From the NCBI RefSeq assembly GCF_001514495.1, contig NZ_BCNM01000006.1:1-64000 (forward strand): DNA of 64,000 nucleotides, read 5' to 3'. The position numbers and the translations under genes were made by a program. The DNA is from Paenibacillus pabuli NBRC 13638 (GTDB taxonomy: Bacteria > Bacillota > Bacilli > Paenibacillales > Paenibacillaceae). Numbering within the stretch: the first letter of the stretch is position 1; each line of letters begins with the position of its first letter. Of the stretch, positions 58,575 to 64,000 are shown in pieces. The notes under the pieces were generated by a model. It ran no database searches. It saw only the letters and a list, made by a program, of their open reading frames with translations, and had not been told where the DNA came from.

Positions 58575-58725
58575 AGATTGTTTAGTTAGGTATCTCTCTG
58601 AGAGATACATCTATATATTTCAATCATTTTACGATATATATATGCCGGCTTACAATATCGTTATCAACAGCGCATTTTAGAGCGATGGAATCATGCAAAA
58701 TACCGATAATGAAGAAGGAGTTGTG

Positions 58726-59778
58726 ATGAGAATTATGTCTACATTACTGAGCCCGGTGACGATCAACGAATGGCATTTGAGAAACAGGTTGGTGATGGCA
58801 CCTCTTACCCGAGGGTTTGCCAATGAACAGAATGGTACGGTGACGGATGAGATGGTGGCATATTACGAGCGGCGTGCCCGGGATGGTGTGGGGCTGATCA
58901 TTACAGAAGGTATCATCCCTTCGCTTGCAGGCAAAGGCACCTATGGCATTCCCGGATTATATACAGCAGAACAGACCGCTTCATGGAAGAAAGTAACGAA
59001 TGCCGTCCATAAACACGGAGGGACCATCATCGCTCAGCTGTGGCATGTGGGCAGACTGTCTCACTCGGATCTAATCGGTACCGCTCCGATGGGACCTTCC
59101 GACCTTCAGGCGCAGGGAAGAGTCCACAAACTGCATAAGCCATATCAGATACCTCAAGCCATGAGCTTGCAGGATATCCAGACCACCATTCAACAATTTC
59201 AAATGGCTGCCCGTAATGCGGTACTGGCTGGATTCGATGGAATTGAGCTTCATGCCGCGCATGGTTATCTGATTGATCAATTTATCAACGAGAAGACGAA
59301 TCACAGAACGGACGAATACGGAGGCGATATCCAGGGGAGATTGCGTTTTCTTCGGGAGATCATTATTGCAGTCCAAAAAGAAATCAGCGTGGATCGCATA
59401 TCGGTACGATTTTCCGAGAAAAAAGATGATGACCCTTCCTATGTCTGGGCAGACAAGGCTGGAGTGCTGAACGCCTATCTGAATCTGTTCCGCGAGACAG
59501 GCATTACAATCTTGCATCCTTCAACAGATCAATACACCAGAGTCTGGGAGGGGGAACACAATTTCCATGAGGCGGTTCGCCAGCAGTGGGAAGGTATCAT
59601 CATTGGCGTAGGGGATCTTGAGGCGAAAATAGCAGAGCAGGCTGTGCAAAATCGGAGTATTGATTTGGCAGCGTTCGGCAGACCGTTTATCGCCAATCCC
59701 GATCTGGTGCAAAAATTGCGTACGGGGCAGCCGCTGGTCGAGTACGATGCCAATGCACATTTGACTGTGTTGGTGTGA
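58726..59778 (+). CDS. Old Yellow Enzyme-family alkene reductase
   Basis: This enzyme of about 350 residues has an FMN-binding TIM barrel: NRLVMAPLTRGFA at the N terminus, the catalytic/binding histidine region FDGIELHAAHGYLIDQFI, NEKTNHRTDEYGGDIQGRLR and VQNRSIDLAAFGRPFIANPDL for FMN phosphate. Such reductases use NAD(P)H to reduce activated C=C bonds or nitro groups. GAAGGAG supports the ATG at 58726. The LysR gene is divergent, and biosynthetic genes lie just downstream on the other strand; participation in that pathway is possible but unproven. Confidence 0.93.
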   Translation: MRIMSTLLSPVTINEWHLRNRLVMAPLTRGFANEQNGTVTDEMVAYYERRARDGVGLIITEGIIPSLAGKGTYGIPGLYTAEQTASWKKVTNAVHKHGGTIIAQLWHVGRLSHSDLIGTAPMGPSDLQAQGRVHKLHKPYQIPQAMSLQDIQTTIQQFQMAARNAVLAGFDGIELHAAHGYLIDQFINEKTNHRTDEYGGDIQGRLRFLREIIIAVQKEISVDRISVRFSEKKDDDPSYVWADKAGVLNAYLNLFRETGITILHPSTDQYTRVWEGEHNFHEAVRQQWEGIIIGVGDLEAKIAEQAVQNRSIDLAAFGRPFIANPDLVQKLRTGQPLVEYDANAHLTVLV

Positions 59779-59787
59779 ATGTAGAAG

Positions 59788-59827
59788 GAAAAGGGCAGAA
59801 GCTGATCCTGTGGATCAGTCTGCCTGT
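59788..59827. terminator. Bidirectional terminator, copy 1 of a repeated pair
   Basis: GGGCAGAAGCTGATCC pairs with GGATCAGTCTGCC across a TGT loop. The left arm, AAAAGGGCAGAAGCTGATCC, is identical to that of the terminator at 63688-63731. Confidence 0.78.
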
Positions 59828-59916
59828 TGTTTAACGAATCGTATACAAAGTCGTCTGTTTTCGATGCTGACCATGGTTGACTGTCTTTAATGCAGCAGCA
59901 ACTTGCGGAGGAAGGG

Positions 59917-61191
59917 TCAGACGCTGTTTGATTGATCCAGCAGCTCCATTTCGCTTTTCCTGATTGAGCTTTTTTCAATATACCCAAGAAGGATCATGCA
60001 CAACGCATAGACCAGACTGAAGGCCAGAATAATGATCCATACACTCTTCATATCCATGTTTTTGATGAAAATGCCTGTCAGATATGGACTAAGTGTGTAA
60101 CCCAGACAACCTACGAATAGCAGCAGGCCGTTAAACCGTCCCTGATGTGTATCGGGTACACGCGCAGCAATATACAGATTGATATTGGTCTGCACCAGTA
60201 TCTCTCCAATGGTCCACAGCACCGTGGATAGGGCGACGATGGAAAAATGGGGGAAGTAACCGAGCAGGTTCAAGGCACCAAATCCAATTCCATAGAAAAG
60301 TGCGCCCATAGCTATGGAGTTCAGGGCAGTTAATTTGCGTGTAGCGGACAGAATCAAGGTGGTGAGAATGATGACGCTAATGGCATTAATGGTCATGACT
60401 GAACCGTAATAAGCTGCCCCATTCTCCCCAAACGAGTGATTCATCTGGAGCGGGAGGCTAAAGGAGTATTGCATATAGATAAAATAGTTAAGGAATGATA
60501 CGACGATAAAGAAGGCAATAAGTGGATTTTTCATCAGCAATCTGAATAACGGCGAAGGCGGTTGGCTCGATAGTTGTTGTTCAGCATGTGGGCTGCCTGT
60601 TGACGCCACTGCCTTGTGTGCGCCGACCTTGACCTGGTTGATGATGATAAAGGTGGATATCAGAAATACGGTGCCGATACTTATAAAGACGATGTTGACG
60701 TGGTCCTTGATGAAAAAACCGGCGATCAGTGGTCCGATGGCGATCCCCAGATTGGCCCCCAAATACATAAGGGAGAAGGCGGATTTGCGCTCTTTCTCCT
60801 CTGTACACAGTTGAATAATCAGTGCATTATAGGCAGGCCGGGTAATGCTGATGAAGAACATGACTGCAATCAGAAGATAACCAATGGTAATGGTGCCTGA
60901 CCAAAAGGAACAGCATATAATCAGGAGGGCAGACAACGATTGCCCGATGACAATGATTGTCTTTTTGCCCATTAGATCGCTTAAATATCCGCCGAGAAGT
61001 ACACCGGGACCGCTAATCAGGGCTGCCATGGATACAAAGATCCCTGCACTGACCACATTCATTCCCATCTGTAGCGTAAGTACCAAGGTAATCAGGGAGA
61101 ATACAAAATCTCCGGTGCTGTTAATCGTTCTGGCTAGACAGAGATAATAGATAGTGCGGCTCAAACCTGCGTATGTTTTGAATAAAGACAA
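59917..61191 (-). CDS. MFS transporter, candidate peptide/antibiotic exporter
   Basis: This protein of about 424 residues has twelve hydrophobic segments and the MFS loop GGYLSDLMGKKTIIV between segments 2 and 3. The TTG at 61191 behind GGGGAGGG is a better start than the upstream frame limit. It lies 65 bases after the ATP-grasp ligase gene on the same strand and so is probably its co-transcribed exporter, as BacE accompanies BacD in bacilysin clusters. Drug efflux of other kinds is the alternative. Confidence 0.85.
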   Translation of the reverse strand: MSLFKTYAGLSRTIYYLCLARTINSTGDFVFSLITLVLTLQMGMNVVSAGIFVSMAALISGPGVLLGGYLSDLMGKKTIIVIGQSLSALLIICCSFWSGTITIGYLLIAVMFFISITRPAYNALIIQLCTEEKERKSAFSLMYLGANLGIAIGPLIAGFFIKDHVNIVFISIGTVFLISTFIIINQVKVGAHKAVASTGSPHAEQQLSSQPPSPLFRLLMKNPLIAFFIVVSFLNYFIYMQYSFSLPLQMNHSFGENGAAYYGSVMTINAISVIILTTLILSATRKLTALNSIAMGALFYGIGFGALNLLGYFPHFSIVALSTVLWTIGEILVQTNINLYIAARVPDTHQGRFNGLLLFVGCLGYTLSPYLTGIFIKNMDMKSVWIIILAFSLVYALCMILLGYIEKSSIRKSEMELLDQSNSV

Positions 61192-61256
61192 TAATTTCAG
61201 CCCTCCCCAGATCAGCGTCACTCCAGACAAAAAACAGTAAGGCTCCTACGTACTTT

Positions 61257-62498
61257 TTATACCGTTTCGGCAACCGTCACTTCAATCTTGAAGCGATCGT
61301 ACATATCCAGCAGGGTTTGACGCAATCCCTCGAACGAATCTCCCTCTACGATGGCAAACCCTGATCGGGTCATGGTATCGTTTACGTCCCCGGCGTGCTG
61401 CCCCACTTGATAGGATACATTGAATTCAATGATGCCAGGGATATCCTCATAATCCTCTATCCCGGATATGCGTTGAATCACTCCTGCGCGTGAAGGAAAG
61501 CAGACCATGCCTGTGAATTTACAGCTCGTCTCCTGCTGCTTAAATTCATATATTCCAACCTCCAGATCGGTGACGGCTTCGAAGAAATCAACGCCATGGG
61601 TGTTCTTGATACAAGGAGGCATAACATGTGACCCCCCGATTCTTGCCCCAACTTCTCCAAATACCACTTCTCCTTCCGGAGTTAGAAAAAGTTCAGCATG
61701 TGTTACGGATTGATTGATGCCCAAGGCAGCAATGACCTGTTCATTGACTTCCTTGATGTGAGGGATAAAATCAGCTTCCGTGCCTTCAGGAAATGTAATG
61801 CTGGCCGGAGGTTTCTGCTTCGTCGCAATATCCAGACAGTTATACAGGTATTGGGAAACGGATGAAAATACCACCTTGCCCTTGGACACAATGGAATCAC
61901 AATGAAACTCCGTACCGTGGATGAATTCCTCCAGCAGATCCCTTTGCTGTGCATGTCTTGTATGGTGAAGATAATGTACCAGTTCATCCATGCTGGACAA
62001 TTTGAACGTATTGATACTGCCATATCCGCTGAGTGGCTTCACAATAATCGGGAACCCGTGTATCGCAGTGAAACGAATATAGTCCTGTTCATGTAGGGCA
62101 ATGGCAATTTCGGATGTCCGAATTCCGCGTTGATGAAGCATTTGTTTCATAATCCATTTGTTGCGGACAGCCTCAGCCTGATTGCGCTGCATACCTGGGA
62201 TGCCGAATTCGGAGCGGAGCTGACCCCCGATCTCAATGGCATTTTCACCCGGAGTTAACAAAGCGGAGATGAAATGGGATTCTCGGATCTGAATGATATG
62301 CTCCCGGATGGCGTCCACGGATTCCAGATGATCGACATATCTAATTTCATCAAAAAAGTCCCTGAGCACCTCATCATGATGCAAATTATGCCGTTCAATA
62401 ATCAGAATTTTCTTGTGATCCGTCCATTTTTGCAAAGGTTTAACGAAATTTAATCCAGTTGGAAGCCTGAAATCAGATATGTATACAATCGTTTTCAT
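61257..62498 (-). CDS. ATP-grasp ligase, amino-acid-ligase-like (BacD-like)
   Basis: This 413-residue ATP-grasp enzyme has the ATP lysine and glycine loop FPIIVKPLSGYGSINTFKL, the LLEEFIHGTEFHCDSIV hinge and the magnesium-binding EVVFGEVGARIGGSH. Biotin-carboxylase-like ligases of this size that lack a carboxylase partner join amino acids into dipeptides (BacD, carnosine synthase, rhizocticin-type enzymes). It shares a transcript with an MFS exporter and is divergent from a BacA-like gene. The product dipeptide is not predictable from the sequence alone. Confidence 0.82.
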   Translation of the reverse strand: MKTIVYISDFRLPTGLNFVKPLQKWTDHKKILIIERHNLHHDEVLRDFFDEIRYVDHLESVDAIREHIIQIRESHFISALLTPGENAIEIGGQLRSEFGIPGMQRNQAEAVRNKWIMKQMLHQRGIRTSEIAIALHEQDYIRFTAIHGFPIIVKPLSGYGSINTFKLSSMDELVHYLHHTRHAQQRDLLEEFIHGTEFHCDSIVSKGKVVFSSVSQYLYNCLDIATKQKPPASITFPEGTEADFIPHIKEVNEQVIAALGINQSVTHAELFLTPEGEVVFGEVGARIGGSHVMPPCIKNTHGVDFFEAVTDLEVGIYEFKQQETSCKFTGMVCFPSRAGVIQRISGIEDYEDIPGIIEFNVSYQVGQHAGDVNDTMTRSGFAIVEGDSFEGLRQTLLDMYDRFKIEVTVAETV

Positions 62499-62646
62499 AC
62501 GCTCTCATAAATCCTCCCTCAACGAAATACTAAAAATAGAAAAAATACATTTCATAACATTATAGCTCAACATTTTCCATTTTCAATACCCTTTTTAGCG
62601 GGAAATATGAACGGAAATACATATTTTTGTTACGTTAAAGTGTTAA

Positions 62647-62675
62647 TTGACAATAGGAATTTTTTGGTATACGAT
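62647..62675 (+). promoter_or_regulatory. Sigma-A promoter of the BacA-like operon
   Basis: A consensus TTGACA and TACGAT lie 17 bases apart, about 40 bases ahead of the BacA-like start. The divergent ligase gene starts about 150 bases away. Confidence 0.65.
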
Positions 62676-62715
62676 CTTTAGCGGATTAGAAATAAAAAGG
62701 AGGATATAGAAATAA

Positions 62716-63279
62716 ATGGAGATTACCAAAGGCAAATATGCCGTACTGGGAACATTGGGAGACGATGAAGGATTCCTGACTTGCAGCATGCATATCGCGA
62801 AGAAGCTCAATAATTCTGAACGAATCAAGCCATATCCCGAATTTGAGGCGGCTGCAGAAGACTTGAGATCAGGGGTAATATCCTGCCTGCTGGTCCCCGG
62901 GGCGTATCCCAAGCTCAACAGCTTCATCATGGATTCTGAACTAGCGGTGTCTGAGAGCTTTGTGGAGAAGATTCCTGCGCTGGTTCTATCCGGCTGCCAT
63001 GCGGTATGTCCCGATCAGATCGACATTATCTATCATCATCCAGCAACCACATACCTGTTATCTGAACTTGATACAACCTATAGTGAGAACAGCACCGTAT
63101 CGTCCAACCCTGAAGCCTGCAGAAAGGTTCTGCACAACATGGAGAAGTCCATTGCGCTCACGAATCAGCTCTGCGCTGATCATTACGGGTTAGTGACCTA
63201 TAAGGTATTACGTGAGGGAATCAACATGCCGTGGGTATGTTTTACCCAAAATACACAGAGGGTGAATGCAGTCATATGA
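62716..63279 (+). CDS. BacA-like (prephenate-decarboxylase/dehydratase-fold) protein
   Basis: This 187-residue protein shows the prephenate-dehydratase-like layout: VLGTLGDDEGFLTCSMHIA at the start, a VPGAYPKLNSF segment in the place of the BacA VPHAYDGIKHF region, IYHHPATTYLL matching the VSHPSPINLI region, and SIALTNQLCADHYGL matching IALTNELARQKYGL. BacA of Bacillus removes CO2 from prephenate without forming an aromatic ring, the first step to anticapsin in bacilysin. The assignment is by pattern and position; a shikimate-derived precursor is inferred. Its stop overlaps the DUF2000 start (ATGA). Confidence 0.68.
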   Translation: MEITKGKYAVLGTLGDDEGFLTCSMHIAKKLNNSERIKPYPEFEAAAEDLRSGVISCLLVPGAYPKLNSFIMDSELAVSESFVEKIPALVLSGCHAVCPDQIDIIYHHPATTYLLSELDTTYSENSTVSSNPEACRKVLHNMEKSIALTNQLCADHYGLVTYKVLREGINMPWVCFTQNTQRVNAVI

Positions 63280-63686
63280 AGAGAATTGCTATTATACTGG
63301 ATAAAAATCTGGAGCCGGGAGCCGCGGCTAATGTGGCTGCCCTATTGATGGGACAAGCAGCCCTGAACGAACGGGGGTTATATGCTGATCAACCTGTACT
63401 CGATCAGAGCGGGGTTCAGCATGCAGGCATACAGTACAGTACGGTCATTCTAAAGGCAGGGGGGAATCAACTGATTAACCTGGTCAATTCCTGCTCGGAT
63501 GACAGCGGAGGATTGAGCCATGTTGTTTTTTCACAGACAGGCCAATCGCTCAACAATGCCTTTGAACAATATGCGAGTGAGATTGCTTCGATGGCATTGG
63601 AAGCCACCAAAGTGGTAGGGGTCATTGTGTGGGGAGAAGATGAAACGGTTCGGGCAGCGACCAAAAAATTCAGTGTCATGAAATAA
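63276..63686 (+). CDS. DUF2000-like protein
   Basis: This product of about 136 residues starts KRIAIILDKNLEPGAAANVAALLMG, resembling the DUF2000 family, which adopts a peptidyl-tRNA hydrolase II-like fold and whose function is unknown. The ATG at 63276 overlaps the stop of the BacA-like gene and has AGAGGGTGA upstream, so the two are translated together. The frame extends upstream to 63231 without reason. A part in the same pathway, perhaps as an accessory enzyme, is inferred from coupling. Confidence 0.72.
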   Translation: MKRIAIILDKNLEPGAAANVAALLMGQAALNERGLYADQPVLDQSGVQHAGIQYSTVILKAGGNQLINLVNSCSDDSGGLSHVVFSQTGQSLNNAFEQYASEIASMALEATKVVGVIVWGEDETVRAATKKFSVMK

Positions 63687-63687
63687 G

Positions 63688-63731
63688 GGAAAAGGGCAGA
63701 AGCTGATCCTGGAGATCACTCTGCCCTTCTT
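63688..63731. terminator. Bidirectional terminator, copy 2 of a repeated pair
   Basis: AAAAGGGCAGAAGCTGATCC repeats the arm of the terminator at 59788-59827, and pairs with GAGATCACTCTGCCCTT, ending in TCTTT. Confidence 0.75.
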
Positions 63732-63748
63732 TACATATGAAAGGATGC

Positions 63749-64000
63749 TTAAGAGTTGCTGACGACAGCAGCTTTCTTTTCGGTTAAGTAGTATACGAGT
63801 GCCAGCAGAGGCATCACCAGACCAATCAAAGTGGTGAGACTCCAACCCCCATGCGCATAAGACCAGCTGCCAAGTGAGGATCCAATCGCGCCCCCGATAA
63901 AAAAGATCGACATGAAGATCCCGTTTACCCGTCCTCTTGCTTCACTTAATGAATAGATAATACGCTGCCCCAGCACCAGATTACCCGAGACCGCCATGTC
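63749..64000 (-). CDS. MFS transporter, C-terminal part (cut by window end)
   Basis: The last 83 codons of a reverse-strand gene are present; the frame stays open to the window edge. Two hydrophobic segments ([19 protein letters not shown] and [18 protein letters not shown]) and the loop [11 protein letters not shown] match the end of a twelve-helix MFS exporter. Its 3' end is shared with the same type of terminator as the MFS gene at 59917. Confidence 0.75.
   Translation of the reverse strand, partial: DMAVSGNLVLGQRIIYSLSEARGRVNGIFMSIFFIGGAIGSSLGSWSYAHGGWSLTTLIGLVMPLLALVYYLTEKKAAVVSNS

Noticed and set aside
62716..63279. Ordinary prephenate dehydratase (PheA)
   Set aside because: The protein is shorter than PheA, has no ACT domain and its core segments fit the BacA pattern better; this remains to be tested by profile search.

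Overview
The window reads as a chromosome segment of a Gram-positive, endospore-forming Paenibacillus-like bacterium. The evidence is strong GGAGG-type ribosome binding sites with frequent TTG and GTG starts, copper-amine-oxidase-type N domains on cell-wall enzymes, a GerMN lipoprotein, a CdaS-type diadenylate cyclase, a leucine dehydrogenase, an Fnr with a C-terminal cysteine cluster and a perfect 7-1-7 Fur box. I see no rRNA, tRNA, CRISPR array, prophage or transposase gene.

Layout. 0-3.5 kb: pentapeptide-repeat protein, short-chain dehydrogenase, exported CYTH-like protein, LysR regulator. 3.6-9.3 kb: binding-protein-dependent ABC importer (ATPase, lipoprotein, fused permease) ending in an overlapping beta-CASP metallo-hydrolase; substrate unknown. 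9.5-12.3 kb: GerMN lipoprotein, AMIN/Amidase_3 wall amidase and an exported propeller-like protein. 12.7-25.4 kb: a complete peptidoglycan amino-sugar recovery locus, with anmK and murR forward, a BadF-type sugar kinase and murQ in reverse, and a long forward operon of ABC importer (binding protein, two permeases, ATPase), membrane protein, namZ and nagZ. The binding-protein promoter faces the kinase-murQ promoter, and a 14-bp AT-rich motif between them recurs upstream of anmK, so it is a candidate MurR operator. Imported GlcNAc/MurNAc saccharides would be cut inside the cell by NamZ and NagZ, phosphorylated, and passed through MurQ to GlcNAc-6-P.

25.5-33 kb: a serine hydrolase with an apparent 5' frameshift, two chemoreceptors with sigma-D-like promoters, and a DUF2087/GIY-YIG fusion preceded by 9-bp tandem repeats. 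33-41.5 kb: AzlCD amino-acid exporter, a uronate-dehydrogenase-like enzyme, SGNH esterase, KGG stress protein, a small HELGH protein, heparinase II/III-like lyase, GH88 hydrolase (a polyuronide theme) and a methyltransferase. 41.6-49.7 kb: nine-repeat Ig-like secreted protein, Lrp regulator with two half-size chromate transporters, a NarL-type two-component pair with a GAF protein (NreABC-like) and fnr with a perfect Fnr box upstream. 50-57.3 kb: serine hydrolase, GNAT acetyltransferase, an unlisted 51-residue gene under a Fur-overlapped promoter, YhcR-like secreted protein, cdaS, leucine dehydrogenase, small membrane protein and lipoprotein.

57.6-64 kb: LysR regulator and Old Yellow Enzyme reductase, then an ATP-grasp ligase and MFS exporter in reverse, divergent from a BacA-like (prephenate-decarboxylase-like) gene coupled to a DUF2000 gene, and a second MFS gene cut by the window end. 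BacA-like, BacD-like and BacE-like functions side by side suggest an uncharacterised bacilysin-like dipeptide pathway. This cluster and the ABC-based MurNAc recovery locus are the most interesting systems here.
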